From Bacillus salacetis (GTDB taxonomy: Bacteria > Bacillota > Bacilli > Bacillales > Bacillaceae_B): DNA of 54,423 bases. Position numbers and translations under genes: made by a program. Below the pieces are notes generated by a model, which made no database searches, was not told the DNA's origin, and worked only from the letters and a program-made list of their open reading frames with translations. The stretch is taken from contig NZ_QXIR01000034.1 of the NCBI RefSeq assembly GCF_003581585.1, positions 1-54,423 on the forward strand, given 5' to 3'. Below are positions 39,345-49,100 of this stretch, one piece after another. How positions within the stretch are numbered: the stretch's first letter is position 1; each line of letters starts with the position of its first letter.

Positions 39345-40872
39345 TGACAGACTCACCTTCTTTCTTGCGCTTGGAACCAGCCATCAACAAGCCTAATTCT
39401 TGTTCGGTGGTTTCTTTAGGATCTACAACAGCCACGATCTCTCCTTCATAAATAACGGCGATCCTGTCACTGACATTGATGATTTCATCCAATTCAAATG
39501 ATACCAGCAGGACTGCTTTATTATTGTCACGCTGTTCTATTAGGCGCTTATGGATAAATTCGATTGCACCTACATCCAGTCCCCTTGTTGGCTGGGCAGC
39601 TATAAGCAGATCAGGGTTACGGTCAATTTCACGTCCTATAATGGCTTTTTGCTGATTTCCACCTGATAATGCCCTTGCAAGTGTATATTCGCTCGGTGTC
39701 CGGACATCATATTCGCCAATCAAGGATGAGGCTTTCTTATATACCTCTTTGAAATTCATGATGCCAGTCTTAGAATATGGTTTTTGATAATAGGTTTGCA
39801 GGACCATATTCTCCCCAATTGGAAAATCAAGGACAAGACCATGCTTGTGACGGTCTTGAGGAATGTGCGCCAAGCCTGATTCAGTGATCTTTCTCGGTTT
39901 GTTGTTCTGCACTTCCTTGCCATTCAGCTTAATGGTCCCTTGGGATGTTTTATGAAGACCTGTAATCGCTTCAATAAGTTCAGACTGGCCGTTTCCGTCG
40001 ACCCCGGCAATCCCGACGATTTCACCGGCTCTTACTGTCAGGTTCAATCCACGGACCACTTCCACTCCACGTGAATCCTTCACCTTCAAATCACTGACTT
40101 CCAAAACAGGTTCTTTTGGTTCGGCTTTGGTTTTCTCAGTGGAGAATGTAACTTCGCGTCCAACCATCAGGCTTGCGAGCTCGTTCACATCGGTACCAGC
40201 TACATCGACAGTACCGATTCCTTTACCTTTGCGGATGACGGTGCAGCGGTCACATACTTCCATTATTTCTTTCAGTTTGTGAGTGATCAGGATGATGGAT
40301 TTACCTTCTTTGATCAACGTTTTCATGATTTCGATCAATTCTTTGATCTCCTGTGGAGTCAGTACAGCCGTCGGCTCATCAAAAATGAGAATTTCCGCAC
40401 CGCGGTACAGTGTTTTTAGGATTTCAACACGCTGCTGCATACCGACTGAAATATCAGAAATTTTAGCCTGCGGGTCGACAGCCAGTCCGTACCTGTCTGA
40501 AATTTCGCGAACTTCTTTTTCCGCCTTTTTAATATCAATCTTTCCGCCTGATTTAGGCTCCTTGCCCAAGATGATATTTTCTGTAACCGTAAAGGTATCC
40601 ACGAGCATAAAGTGCTGGTGAACCATTCCGATTCCCAGGTCATTTGCAATATTTGGATTCGTGATTTTCACACTTTTCCCATTGACCTTGATTTCACCCT
40701 GTTCCGGTTGGTAAAGACCGAAAAGAACGTTCATGAGAGTCGACTTTCCTGCGCCGTTTTCTCCCAGGAGCGCATGGATTTCGCCCTGTTTTAATTGAAG
40801 GGTGATATTATCATTAGCCACGATACCAGGGAATTCCTTGCGGATATTAAGCATTTCAATTACATATTCCAC
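39337..40872 (-). CDS. nupO: Nucleoside ABC transporter ATP-binding protein NupO-like
   Basis: This 511-residue protein has two tandem ABC ATPase domains. The first has Walker A GENGAGKST (about 36-44) and signature ISVGMQQRVEILKTL; the second has a degenerate Walker A GVDGNGQSE and the signature ALSGGNQQKAIIGREI, the usual arrangement for BMP-type importers. The start is GTG with AAGGAG upstream. It powers the NupPQ pore for nucleosides, by analogy with B. subtilis NupO (YufO). Confidence 0.92.
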   Translation of the reverse strand: MEYVIEMLNIRKEFPGIVANDNITLQLKQGEIHALLGENGAGKSTLMNVLFGLYQPEQGEIKVNGKSVKITNPNIANDLGIGMVHQHFMLVDTFTVTENIILGKEPKSGGKIDIKKAEKEVREISDRYGLAVDPQAKISDISVGMQQRVEILKTLYRGAEILIFDEPTAVLTPQEIKELIEIMKTLIKEGKSIILITHKLKEIMEVCDRCTVIRKGKGIGTVDVAGTDVNELASLMVGREVTFSTEKTKAEPKEPVLEVSDLKVKDSRGVEVVRGLNLTVRAGEIVGIAGVDGNGQSELIEAITGLHKTSQGTIKLNGKEVQNNKPRKITESGLAHIPQDRHKHGLVLDFPIGENMVLQTYYQKPYSKTGIMNFKEVYKKASSLIGEYDVRTPSEYTLARALSGGNQQKAIIGREIDRNPDLLIAAQPTRGLDVGAIEFIHKRLIEQRDNNKAVLLVSFELDEIINVSDRIAVIYEGEIVAVVDPKETTEQELGLLMAGSKRKKEGESVNV

Positions 40873-40916
40873 CCAGTTTCACTCCTTGCTATGAATAGAG
40901 TCTGTTAATTCTAAAG

Positions 40917-40929
40917 TATGAGGTCAGAC
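40917..40929. promoter_or_regulatory. GAGGTC-type operator-like motif between nupN and nupO
   Basis: TATGAGGTCAGAC here is identical to 13 bases (read in reverse) at the ymfC-upstream palindrome 43217-43232. The right arm is degenerate here (GACTTT for GACCTC). It lies just upstream of nupO on the coding side. Confidence 0.4.
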
Positions 40930-40947
40930 TTTGAAATTTTTAGGAAA

Positions 40948-41066
40948 AGGGAGCCTCCTCCCTCAAAAAATCCTAAATAAAAAGCAGAATTCATTAATTC
41001 TACTTTTTATTTAAAACTTTTTTCAAAAGCTGGCCGGGGATGTTCTGATCATGACCTTCCCCGGCC
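40948..41066 (-). promoter_or_regulatory. Three hairpins in the nupN-nupO intercistronic gap
   Basis: Read in the minus (transcription) direction they are: GGCCGGGGA/TCCCCGGCC (41066-41058 with 41040-41032); AAATAAAAAG.AGAATT-type stem with about 16 of 17 pairs (41012-40996 with 40991-40975), followed by a T run; and AGGGAG/CTCCCT (40963-40958 with 40953-40948), also with a T-rich tail. Such hairpins can stabilise the nupN mRNA or reduce read-through, giving more binding protein than transporter. Confidence 0.7.
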
Positions 41067-41078
41067 GTTGACTTGTTA

Positions 41079-42164
41079 TTACTCAGGCTTTGTTGGAACT
41101 TCAACTTCGCCATTAACAATCTTTTCTTTCCACTCTTCAACTGCAGCCAATACTTCTTCAGAAAGATTATCCTGTGTCGGAGCAATTCCCACACCATCAT
41201 CTTCCAATCCGTATTCAACGATTTCCCCGCCAGGGAATTCGCCTTTCATTGCTCTTTCAGCAATATCGATTACAGCTGTATCCACACGCTTAACCATTGA
41301 AGTCAAAGTGATATTCATTTCTTCTCCATCAACTGTTACAGATCCTTCAGCAGCCTGGTCACGGTCTACACCGATAACCCATAGCTCTTGATCAGGATTT
41401 TGCTGTTTGCGGTTCTTCGCTTCAGTGAATACACCATTTCCTGTACCGCCCGCTGCATGGTAGATAACATCGTTGCCAGCTTGGTACATGGAAGCAGCCA
41501 TTGACTGGCCTTTATCCGCTTTATCAAAAGCACCAGCAAACTGGATGTCCACTTCAGCATCAGGATTAACAGCTTCGACGCCTGCTTTGAATCCTGCAGC
41601 AAATTTGTTGATCAAGTCAGAATCAGTTCCCCCGATGAAACCAACTTTGTTTGTTTTGGTAGTTAGGCCTGCTGCCACACCAACAAGGAAAGAACCTTCA
41701 TGCTCTTTAAACGTTACGCTTGCAACGTTGTCCATTCCTTCAATAACGCTATCCACGATCACGAAGTTGCTGTCTTTACGCTGCTTTGCTACTTCTTCAA
41801 TTGCAGGCTGCAGCTTATAACCGATTCCATAGATAAGGTCGAACTTGTTACGAACAGCTGTATTCAGGTTTGTTTTATAATCAGCATCTGATTTAGATTG
41901 CAGGTAATCGTATCCGTCAGTTCCTTTTTCCAGACCATTGTCCTGCCCGAACGCTTCAAGGCCTTCCCATGCTGACTGGTTGAAGGATTTGTCATCGACA
42001 CCGCCGACATCCGTTACCATTGCTGCAGTGAACTTATCTGCTTGTCCGTCTTTAGCCGGAGCCACGTCCTCAGAATCATTGTTGCCGTTGCTGCCGCATG
42101 CCCCTAGAAGAGTACCTGCTGCAAGAACCATAGAAAGTGCTAAACCAAATTTACGTTTTTTCAC
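41079..42164 (-). CDS. nupN: BMP-family nucleoside-binding lipoprotein NupN-like
   Basis: This 361-residue protein has a lipoprotein signal peptide with lipobox LLGAC (Cys23 after a hydrophobic stretch), then the BMP solute-binding fold with [19 protein letters not shown] (residues about 51-69) and [18 protein letters not shown]. It should capture nucleosides (guanosine and others in B. subtilis) outside the membrane. The start is GTG after GGGGGT. It is 58 bases after ymfC, and the first structural gene of the importer. Confidence 0.93.
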   Translation of the reverse strand: MKKRKFGLALSMVLAAGTLLGACGSNGNNDSEDVAPAKDGQADKFTAAMVTDVGGVDDKSFNQSAWEGLEAFGQDNGLEKGTDGYDYLQSKSDADYKTNLNTAVRNKFDLIYGIGYKLQPAIEEVAKQRKDSNFVIVDSVIEGMDNVASVTFKEHEGSFLVGVAAGLTTKTNKVGFIGGTDSDLINKFAAGFKAGVEAVNPDAEVDIQFAGAFDKADKGQSMAASMYQAGNDVIYHAAGGTGNGVFTEAKNRKQQNPDQELWVIGVDRDQAAEGSVTVDGEEMNITLTSMVKRVDTAVIDIAERAMKGEFPGGEIVEYGLEDDGVGIAPTQDNLSEEVLAAVEEWKEKIVNGEVEVPTKPE

Positions 42165-42222
42165 CTTGGTTACCCCCTGTAAATTATGTTGATGTAGTAA
42201 GAAAAATAGACTTGCAAAATGA

Positions 42223-42945
42223 TCAGACCCGCTTTCTTAACACTTGGAAGCTGAACTTGTCTGAACGGAAATAGTTGACAGAATATAAGATCGGACTATC
42301 GTTTTCATCAAAATGAAGCTGCTTCAGGACAAGCAGTGCAGATTCTGGATCACAATTGAGTATCGGCGAAATCCTTTCGTGGTACCCCAATGGTTCAATT
42401 TGTGTCACAGCGTAGGTGATGCGTTTATTCTCTTCCTGTTCCAGAACGCGAAAGAGAGAATTCACTTCAGTTGTGAACTTATGCGGATAAACACTTGATG
42501 GCATTTTATCCACACAGTAAACCACTGGTTCACCGTTCGCCGTCCTGACCCTTTCCACCATGACGATGTCTTCTTCTTCCAATGAAAAACGACGGATATC
42601 TTCATCTGTCGGGCCTTGAAAACTTGAGCTCAGAAAAATGGTCCCAGGTTCCATGCCGGCCTGTTTTATCATATTCGTGACACTGTTCAACTGCTCGATA
42701 CCGGAAGTAAAGAGCGGTTTAGCGTTTACAAAGGTGCCAACCCCGTGTCTGCGTATGATGACATTATCTTCTTCGAGAATCCTTAAAGCTTCTCTCAGTG
42801 TCGCCCGGCTTACTCCAAGCTGTTTAGCAAGGTCGAATTCAGAAGGAAGTTTCTCTTTTTCTTTATACAAGCCTTCTTCAATATCTTTTTTCAGACGGTC
42901 GATCACTTGTAAGTATAAATGCCTATTGTCTGCTTTAATTGTCAT
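42223..42945 (-). CDS. ymfC: GntR/HutC-family transcriptional regulator YmfC
   Basis: The protein has an N-terminal winged-helix domain (residues about 1-70: [27 protein letters not shown] region) and a C-terminal UTRA ligand domain. It probably represses the nup operon downstream of it and is relieved by a small molecule, perhaps a nucleoside-related compound; that is inference. The frame is open upstream to 42972, but the ATG at 42945 ([12 protein letters not shown]) fits other members, although its ribosome site is poor. Confidence 0.88.
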   Translation of the reverse strand: MTIKADNRHLYLQVIDRLKKDIEEGLYKEKEKLPSEFDLAKQLGVSRATLREALRILEEDNVIIRRHGVGTFVNAKPLFTSGIEQLNSVTNMIKQAGMEPGTIFLSSSFQGPTDEDIRRFSLEEEDIVMVERVRTANGEPVVYCVDKMPSSVYPHKFTTEVNSLFRVLEQEENKRITYAVTQIEPLGYHERISPILNCDPESALLVLKQLHFDENDSPILYSVNYFRSDKFSFQVLRKRV

Positions 42946-43186
42946 CCAAGAACCACCACCATTTTTTCTCAAGACACCAGACTCTGATGTATATCTTTCC
43001 TACTAATCCAAAATACTATATCATTTTTCAAAAAATAAATAAATAGATTAATGGATTTTTGTCGAAAAAAGCAGATAATCAAAACTTTCAAAATTTTCAA
43101 CTGCGGTCCAACAGGCTTTTAAGAAATGGTGACATCCTCCGAATCAGGCTTTCATACAGACAAAAGAAAATGTAAACGCTTTTAAA

Positions 43187-43229
43187 AGTATAACACATTG
43201 ACCGTCCCCAAGGATAGAGGTCTGACCTC
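43187..43229 (-). promoter_or_regulatory. ymfC upstream operator and -10 candidate, with cre-like sites nearby
   Basis: GAGGTCTGACCTC (43217-43229) is a perfect 13-bp palindrome about a central base. TATACT (43192-43187) is a possible -10 on the minus strand, but no clear -35 is seen. Two cre-like sequences flank it: TGTAAACGCTTTTA (43171-43184) and GTGTAAGCGTTTT-type (minus, about 43260-43276). Together they suggest control by YmfC and CcpA. Other parts of 42973-43390 show nothing definable. Confidence 0.45.
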
Positions 43230-43398
43230 ATATTTCTAAATTTATTTTAGATTTAGTGAAAAAACGCTTACACTTCTGAGTTCGAATCCTTATCAGGCTA
43301 CTCTAATTAAACAGAAGATTTCCGGGGCGGAAGGGGGTCAAATAGTACAGGGAATTTCCAAATCAGATGGTTAGGTCTTTTGCCCCGGCACTAAAAAA

Positions 43399-43423
43399 AC
43401 TGCCCGGAAAACTTCCGGACAGT
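43399..43423 (-). terminator. Terminator of spoIIIE
   Basis: On the minus strand ACTGTCCGG (43423-43415) and CCGGGCAGT (43407-43399) form a 9-bp stem with one wobble, loop AAGTTTT-like, followed by TTTTTT. It is 11 bases after the stop. Confidence 0.9.
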
Positions 43424-43433
43424 TTCATTATAC

Positions 43434-45782
43434 CTATGAAGAATGTTCTTCTGAGGGCTTGCCAACCAATACAGTCCTTGGCTTGCTTCCTTCATAAGGG
43501 CCGACCACCCCTCTTTCCTCCATAGCATCGATCAATCTGGCAGCCCTTGTGTACCCTATTCTGAATCTTCTCTGCAGCATCGAAACAGAGGCCGTCTGCA
43601 TTTCTGCTATCAACTGGACCGCATCATCATACAGGTCATCCTCCACTGAAGCAGCACTGTCTCCTTCCGGCACTTCATCGGGAATCATCTCTTCCTGATA
43701 TTGTGCCCTCTGCTGGCCGATGACATAATCTACGATCTCTTCCACTTCATCATCTGATAAGAATGCCCCCTGAACCCTCGTCGGTTTCGAAGCACCTACC
43801 GGCGTGAACAGCATATCTCCGCGTCCCAGGAGCTTTTCTGCTCCCCCGCTGTCCAATATCGTTCTGGAGTCGGTCTGGGAAGACACCGCAAACGCTATCC
43901 TTGAAGGTATATTCGCTTTGATTACACCTGTTATGACATCGACTGACGGGCGCTGGGTAGCAATGATCAAATGTATTCCGGCAGCACGTGCCATTTGGGC
44001 AAGGCGCGTAATTGCATCTTCTACATCATTGGAAGCAACCATCATCAAATCAGCAAGTTCATCTACTATTACGACTATAAATGGAAGTTCCGGCTGTTTC
44101 TCCTCATTTTCTTTATTATGGCGTTTGATATGTTCATTGTAACCCTCAATGTTTCTTGTACCTGTATGCGAAAACAGTTCGTACCTTCTTTCCATTTCGC
44201 TGACAACCTTTTTTAAAGCCTGTGATGCTTTTTTGGCGTCAGTAACCACAGGTGCTAAAAGATGAGGGACACCGTTGTATACATTCAACTCAACCATTTT
44301 CGGGTCGATCATCATTAATTTGACCTCATGCGGCTTTGCTCTCATGAGGATGCTTGTTATGATTCCATTGATACATACACTCTTCCCGCTGCCTGTTGCC
44401 CCGGCAACAAGCAAATGCGGCATCTTATTCAATTCTGCCAATACAGCCTCTCCCGTTATATCACGGCCCAGACCGATTAAGAGCTTGGAGTTTGGTTTAT
44501 CATTTGACTTCGATTCAAGGACTTCCCTCAGTGATACCATTGCCACCTCAGTGTTGGGGACTTCAATCCCAATTGCTGACTTTCCCGGAATCGGGGCTTC
44601 GATCCTGATATCCTTTGCGGCAAGGGCTAAAGCCAGATCATCACTCAGATTCACAATTTTGCTGACCTTGACACCTGTATCAGGGTGAACTTCATACTTG
44701 GTGACAGCCGGTCCCAAATGGACCTGGGTAACTTTAGCTTTAACGCCAAAACTCTGAAAGGTTCTTTCCAGCTTGGCTGCATTGGCATGGATCATCTTAT
44801 ATTCATTGCTCTGGTCGGTCTGGCTCGGCCTGCTTAATAACGAAATAGGGGGAAGTTTGTAATCCTTATTCTCCACTTCTGTAAACGTGATGGGCGGTGC
44901 CTCATCGTCCCCCTCGGAAGATGGTTCTCCGCTGTTATCACCGGCAGGGCCGGAGGAAATGTCATGTTCTTCCTCCAAAGGGGGATGAGCGGTTTCTTCA
45001 GGATAGGCCCTCTCATTGAAGCTTGAAATGATCGGCTCAACATTAACTTCCTCAACTGGTTCCGATCGGGATTTGTCATTATCTTTCTCTTTGGCAATTT
45101 CGTTCTTCAGTTTCTGCTTTTCCTCTTTCTTATCAATTCTTTCTTCTTTCCACTCTTTCAAATCCTGGCGGAAAGCGGACCATTGATTCCCGAAGAACTC
45201 GGAGGCAGCTGACCCCATCTTCCCCAGTGCCGATCCGAAAGACTTACCGGTTATCAGGACAATCCCAATGGCTATCAGTGCCATACACAGAATTTTTGTT
45301 CCGGCGGATTCAAACAGGAAGAAGGCAACAGCATATAGGATGGAACCTATCATTCCCCCGCCAAGATCTGATGTGCTTGCTTCACCTCTGACTTCCATCC
45401 AGTACAGTTCCCAAGTGTTTGCTATGACACTCGGATTCTGGAATGCCCCGTCATTTGAGAGAAGTTCAAACAGTTTCACATGGCTGAGCAGCAATGTGCT
45501 TATCAAGATTATGTAAATCCCTGAGAGCCTCCTGGAAAAAAACGCAGGCATTTCCCGTTTCACCATCATGTATCCTGCTATTAACAGCATTCCTATGAAC
45601 GCAAGCATATACCATTCGCCGAGAAAAAAACGGAAAAAGAGGACAAATGCCTTGCCCACTGCTCCCAGTTGTATAATGGCTATCAAGCTCAGTGCTATCA
45701 GCAGCATGCCGAACAATTCATATTTGATTGTATGTTTAATGGTTGTGGATTTTTTCCTGCTTCTTCTTTTTCTTTTCGCCAA
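43434..45782 (-). CDS. spoIIIE: DNA translocase SpoIIIE/FtsK
   Basis: SpoIIIE pumps the chromosome into the forespore through the closing septum. The 782-residue protein has four N-terminal membrane helices (about residues 20-170), a charged acidic linker (200-330), and the FtsK motor with Walker [14 protein letters not shown] and Walker [14 protein letters not shown]. The C-terminal winged-helix gamma domain ([22 protein letters not shown] region) recognises orienting DNA sequences. The start is TTG with an AGGTGA ribosome site. It is separate from ylzJ upstream by a 239-base gap holding its promoter. Confidence 0.97.
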   Translation of the reverse strand: MAKRKRRSRKKSTTIKHTIKYELFGMLLIALSLIAIIQLGAVGKAFVLFFRFFLGEWYMLAFIGMLLIAGYMMVKREMPAFFSRRLSGIYIILISTLLLSHVKLFELLSNDGAFQNPSVIANTWELYWMEVRGEASTSDLGGGMIGSILYAVAFFLFESAGTKILCMALIAIGIVLITGKSFGSALGKMGSAASEFFGNQWSAFRQDLKEWKEERIDKKEEKQKLKNEIAKEKDNDKSRSEPVEEVNVEPIISSFNERAYPEETAHPPLEEEHDISSGPAGDNSGEPSSEGDDEAPPITFTEVENKDYKLPPISLLSRPSQTDQSNEYKMIHANAAKLERTFQSFGVKAKVTQVHLGPAVTKYEVHPDTGVKVSKIVNLSDDLALALAAKDIRIEAPIPGKSAIGIEVPNTEVAMVSLREVLESKSNDKPNSKLLIGLGRDITGEAVLAELNKMPHLLVAGATGSGKSVCINGIITSILMRAKPHEVKLMMIDPKMVELNVYNGVPHLLAPVVTDAKKASQALKKVVSEMERRYELFSHTGTRNIEGYNEHIKRHNKENEEKQPELPFIVVIVDELADLMMVASNDVEDAITRLAQMARAAGIHLIIATQRPSVDVITGVIKANIPSRIAFAVSSQTDSRTILDSGGAEKLLGRGDMLFTPVGASKPTRVQGAFLSDDEVEEIVDYVIGQQRAQYQEEMIPDEVPEGDSAASVEDDLYDDAVQLIAEMQTASVSMLQRRFRIGYTRAARLIDAMEERGVVGPYEGSKPRTVLVGKPSEEHSS

Positions 45783-45976
45783 CGTTCTTTCACCTAAATT
45801 CTCTAATATTATGCATCTGCCTATGGTTTTTGAACTTCCCGTCCATTCCGGGACTTCATCGCAAAGATGAAGAAAGGGCTGGCATTCACCGCTTTATCAA
45901 AAAGCTGAAAATACCAGTCCCGTGTATCAGGAGAGATCAACAAGCAGATTTCAAATTAATGCCGATTTCTCCATAT

Positions 45977-45985
45977 ATTATATCA
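45977..45985 (-). promoter_or_regulatory. Extended -10 promoter of spoIIIE
   Basis: TGATATAAT on the minus strand is an extended -10 (TGnTATAAT). No good -35 is at 17 bases (TTTTCG at best), which is acceptable for an extended -10 promoter. It lies about 195 bases before the spoIIIE start. Confidence 0.6.
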
Positions 45986-46021
45986 CATACTCCCATTGGC
46001 GAAAATCAATGGTTGGAAACA

Positions 46022-46228
46022 TTACATCTGCAGATACTGCCCAGGACAGACCTGCTCATTCAAGTAATCAGCCGGATCACTGCTCATTACCCTGAGCACC
46101 CTGTATTGCTGCTGGGATTGTTCGACAAGAAGGGGTATACCCTGCCATTCGACAACCTTCTGCTGAGCGTATTCACTTTGGTCTGCTGGAAAGATCAATT
46201 CCTGAGGAACAGTTGTATGAAGGATCAC
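46022..46228 (-). CDS. ylzJ: YlzJ-like small protein
   Basis: This 68-residue protein begins [14 protein letters not shown], the pattern of B. subtilis YlzJ, found between tepA and spoIIIE. The start is GTG and overlaps the tepA stop as GTGA, so the genes are translationally coupled; a GAAGGG ribosome site lies upstream. The function is unknown. No membrane helix or known domain is apparent. Confidence 0.85.
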   Translation of the reverse strand: MILHTTVPQELIFPADQSEYAQQKVVEWQGIPLLVEQSQQQYRVLRVMSSDPADYLNEQVCPGQYLQM

Positions 46229-46971
46229 TGCAGCATCCCTTCTTCCTTGTTACCGCTTTTGAGATTAATCAATTCATTCAACTTTTTGATGGCTTCGCCC
46301 ACACCGCCGACTCCGTCAATTAATCCATAATTAACTGCATCTTCGCCTACCACATTGGTTCCGATATCCCTCGTTAAATTTCCTTTGGCAAACATCAGTT
46401 CTTTAAAGTCCTCTTCAGAAACTTTGGAATGCCTGGTAACGAAATTCACAACCCTTTCCTGCATTTTATCCAGGTACTCAAAGGTTTGTGGAACACCAAT
46501 GACCAGCCCTGTCAGCCTGACAGGGTGAATCGTCATGGTCGCAGTTCCGGCGATGAAGGAATAGTCACATGAAACCGCGATTGGCACACCAATGGAATGC
46601 CCCCCGCCAAGGACGATCGAAACGGTTGGCTTCGACAGTGAAGCGAGCATTTCCGAGATGGCAAGCCCTGCTTCTACATCCCCTCCCACTGTGTTAAGGA
46701 CAACAAGCAATCCTTCAATCTTTGGATTTTGTTCTATTGCAACCAATTGAGGAATGACATGCTCATATTTCGTCGTCTTATTTTGCGGCGGCAGTTGCAT
46801 ATGCCCTTCAATCTGACCTACAATCGTCAGGCAGTGGATGTTTGAATCGCTTGAAAGCTGGGGTACATTCGTCTGGCCGAGCTGTTGAATTTTTTCCATC
46901 AAACCTGATTTACCCTCTTTTTCTTTTTCCTCACTTTTGTCTGCTTGATTATGTTTCATACTAAAATCCAT
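46225..46971 (-). CDS. tepA: Translocation-enhancing protein TepA (ClpP-like)
   Basis: TepA is a ClpP-like serine protease-fold protein linked to secretion and spore permeability. Residues about 75-200 show the ClpP/crotonase fold, including the [20 protein letters not shown] stretch and [13 protein letters not shown] with the candidate catalytic Ser. The first 30 residues are highly charged. A GTG at 46983 is possible but AAGGAGA sits right against it; the ATG at 46971 (spacing about 12) is a plausible alternative giving 248 residues. It is 114 bases downstream of rnjB and overlaps ylzJ. Confidence 0.9.
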   Translation of the reverse strand: MDFSMKHNQADKSEEKEKEGKSGLMEKIQQLGQTNVPQLSSDSNIHCLTIVGQIEGHMQLPPQNKTTKYEHVIPQLVAIEQNPKIEGLLVVLNTVGGDVEAGLAISEMLASLSKPTVSIVLGGGHSIGVPIAVSCDYSFIAGTATMTIHPVRLTGLVIGVPQTFEYLDKMQERVVNFVTRHSKVSEEDFKELMFAKGNLTRDIGTNVVGEDAVNYGLIDGVGGVGEAIKKLNELINLKSGNKEEGMLQ

Positions 46972-47054
46972 TACTCGAGACACTCTCCTTCTTAAGCAAT
47001 AATATTTTTTAGTATCTTCCTGATCAGAGGTTTCATTCCCCCAAAGACGAAAAA

Positions 47055-47078
47055 AGAGCAGGCTTACTGCCCTGCTCT
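47055..47078 (-). terminator. Terminator of rnjB
   Basis: AGAGCAGG and CCTGCTCT form an 8-bp stem with an 8-base loop, followed on the minus strand by TTTTTTCG. It is 20 bases after the stop, so tepA likely has its own promoter or receives read-through. Confidence 0.85.
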
Positions 47079-47097
47079 CCTTTCATATGCCGGTCGT

Positions 47098-48765
47098 TCA
47101 CACTTCCATGATAATTGGAAGAATCATCGGCCTTCTCCGTGTTTTGCCAAACAGAAGGTGACTCAGCTGATCACGGATATCCTGTTTGATATTGGACCAT
47201 TCAAATTTACCTTTTGCCAGATATCCATCGACGATTTGTTTGACGAGCTTTGTCGACTCGTCCATCAGTTTTTCCGATTCGCGGACATAAACAAATCCAC
47301 GGGAAATAATTTCCGGACCGGATACAAGTGTCTTTCCTTTACGGCTGAGAGTGACAACCACGATGAAGATCCCATCCTGTGACAACAGCTTTCTGTCACG
47401 CAGGACAATATTCCCCACATCTCCTACACCGATTCCATCGATCAGGACATTGCCTGCCTGCACCCTCCCGCTCATTTTCATCTTTCCGTCTTTATATTGC
47501 GCCACATCACCCTTGTCAAGGATGAATACACGGTTATGGGAGATGCCGATAGAGTTCGCCAGCTTCGCATGGGCAATCAGCATTCTGTATTCCCCCTGGA
47601 TAGGAATGAAATACTTTGGTTTCATCAGGTTAAGCATTAGTTTTAAATCTTCCTGGCTCCCATGCCCTGATACATGTACTTTTTTGTTCGCTGTCAGGAC
47701 GTTGGCACCGGAACGATAAAGCATGTCCACCGTTTTGGCCATGGTCAGCTCCATTCCATGGGAAGGAGTCGCAGTGATCAGGACAGTATCCCCTTCCTGG
47801 ATATTCACCAATTTATGATTCTGTTTGGACATTTTCTGGAGTGCTTCAAAAGGTTCGCCTTGATTTCCAGTAGCAATGACAACAAGTTCATCTTCACTGT
47901 ATTTGGATATATCCTGAATCGGGATGATTACATCTTCTTTGATTTGAAGATAGCCGAGGTTCAATGCAATCTCATACACCCGTTCGAGACTTTTGCCAAC
48001 AACTGCCACCTTACGATTATTCTTAAAGGCTGCATCGAATACCTGCTGGATCCTTATCAAGTTAGAAGCATAGCTTGCCACGATGATTCTGCCCTTTGCA
48101 GCATGAAAAGCGGAATTCATTTGATTTGCCGTCACTTCTTCGGAAGTTGTATAACCAGGTCTTTCGGCTTCTGTGCTATCTGATAGAAGACACAGGACGC
48201 CATTATCGCCGATTTTGGCCATTTTCCCAATATCCGGACGATAGAGACCTCTAGCTGCCTGGTCGAACTTGAATTCGCCAGTATGGACAATCGCGCCTTC
48301 GGATGTATTGATGCAAACGCCTACTGAATCGGGAATGCTGTGTGTTGTCCTGAAGAATGTCACAGTCACACCATCAAAGTTCAGTTTGCTGTCCGAGTGG
48401 ATATTGTAGAATTTGATATCTTCCTTGAATTCTTCATCCTTCAGCCTTCCCTTTACAAGGGCATTAGTCAGCTTTGTACCGTAAACAGGGGCTTTTATCT
48501 TTCTAAGGACATAGGTGATTGCACCTATGGCATCTTCATGTCCGTGTGTTAGGAAAATTCCCTTGACTCTCTCTTTATTTTCGATAAGGTACTGAATATC
48601 CGGTATCACCATATCAATCCCGAACATTTCGTCCTCTGGGAACATAAGCCCTGCATCTACAACAAAAATCTCCTCGTCCACTTCGATTACATACATGTTC
48701 TTGCCAATTTCCCCTACTCCTCCAAGGGGAATGATTTTTATACTTTCATTCTTTTTCTTGCTCAA
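47098..48765 (-). CDS. rnjB: Ribonuclease J2
   Basis: RNase J2 pairs with RNase J1 (rnjA, not here) in mRNA and rRNA processing. The 555-residue protein has the metallo-beta-lactamase/beta-CASP fold; the first metal motif reads THGHEDAIGAI, i.e. HxHxDA rather than HxHxDH, a change typical of the weakly active J2 form. Other landmarks are HTGEFKFD and ATGNQGEPFEAL. The start is TTG with an AGGAGG ribosome site. Gene order dapA-rnjB-tepA-ylzJ-spoIIIE matches B. subtilis. Confidence 0.93.
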   Translation of the reverse strand: MSKKKNESIKIIPLGGVGEIGKNMYVIEVDEEIFVVDAGLMFPEDEMFGIDMVIPDIQYLIENKERVKGIFLTHGHEDAIGAITYVLRKIKAPVYGTKLTNALVKGRLKDEEFKEDIKFYNIHSDSKLNFDGVTVTFFRTTHSIPDSVGVCINTSEGAIVHTGEFKFDQAARGLYRPDIGKMAKIGDNGVLCLLSDSTEAERPGYTTSEEVTANQMNSAFHAAKGRIIVASYASNLIRIQQVFDAAFKNNRKVAVVGKSLERVYEIALNLGYLQIKEDVIIPIQDISKYSEDELVVIATGNQGEPFEALQKMSKQNHKLVNIQEGDTVLITATPSHGMELTMAKTVDMLYRSGANVLTANKKVHVSGHGSQEDLKLMLNLMKPKYFIPIQGEYRMLIAHAKLANSIGISHNRVFILDKGDVAQYKDGKMKMSGRVQAGNVLIDGIGVGDVGNIVLRDRKLLSQDGIFIVVVTLSRKGKTLVSGPEIISRGFVYVRESEKLMDESTKLVKQIVDGYLAKGKFEWSNIKQDIRDQLSHLLFGKTRRRPMILPIIMEV

Positions 48766-48815
48766 TGTCGTTTTCCTCCTATGCTGTAATTCCCGATCAA
48801 TAATCAGTTAGATAC

Positions 48816-48844
48816 ATTATACTTTATTGAATTTTATCTTTACA
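48816..48844 (-). promoter_or_regulatory. Sigma-A promoter of rnjB
   Basis: On the minus strand TTGTAA (48844-48839), 17 bases, TATAAT (48821-48816). It lies about 50 bases before the rnjB start. Confidence 0.85.
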
Positions 48845-48987
48845 ACGAAAATCATCTTGAACGGTCAATAAATTCTAAATATTATGCATTTCCTGACCTG
48901 TTTCACCGATCTTTGACGGTCTTCTTTACTATTCTCCATACCCCTGTAAATCTCCTTTTAACTCTTTGCTTCTATGTTCTTCCTTAT

Positions 48988-49040
48988 AAAAAGGCTGCCT
49001 CGCAAAGTTGCTGCTTTCTGAACAATAGGAATAGCCTGTT
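48988..49040. repeat. Possible remnant end of the intergenic repeat
   Basis: AAAAGGCTGCCTCGCAAAGTTGCTGCTTTC resembles, at moderate identity, the end AAGGCTGTTTTCGAATATATTGTTGCTTTCGG of copy A read in reverse (only short pieces quoted: AAGGCTG, TTGCTGCTTTC). The core of the element is absent. It lies between rnjB promoter region and the dapA terminator. The match could be chance. Confidence 0.35.
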
Positions 49041-49056
49041 GAAAAGAACCCAAAAA

Positions 49057-49086
49057 AGCCCCCTGTCAGCCTTGCTGGAGGGAGCC
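49057..49086 (-). terminator. Terminator of dapA
   Basis: On the minus strand GGCTCCCT (49086-49079) pairs with AGGGGGCT (49064-49057) with wobbles, followed by TTTTTTGGG. It is 15 bases after the dapA stop. Confidence 0.85.
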
Positions 49087-49100
49087 TTCTTGGTTTTGAT

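Noticed and set aside
45743..46330. A 195-codon plus-strand frame
   Set aside because: It covers the spoIIIE promoter, ylzJ and the tepA 3' end in antisense, and has no family similarity.
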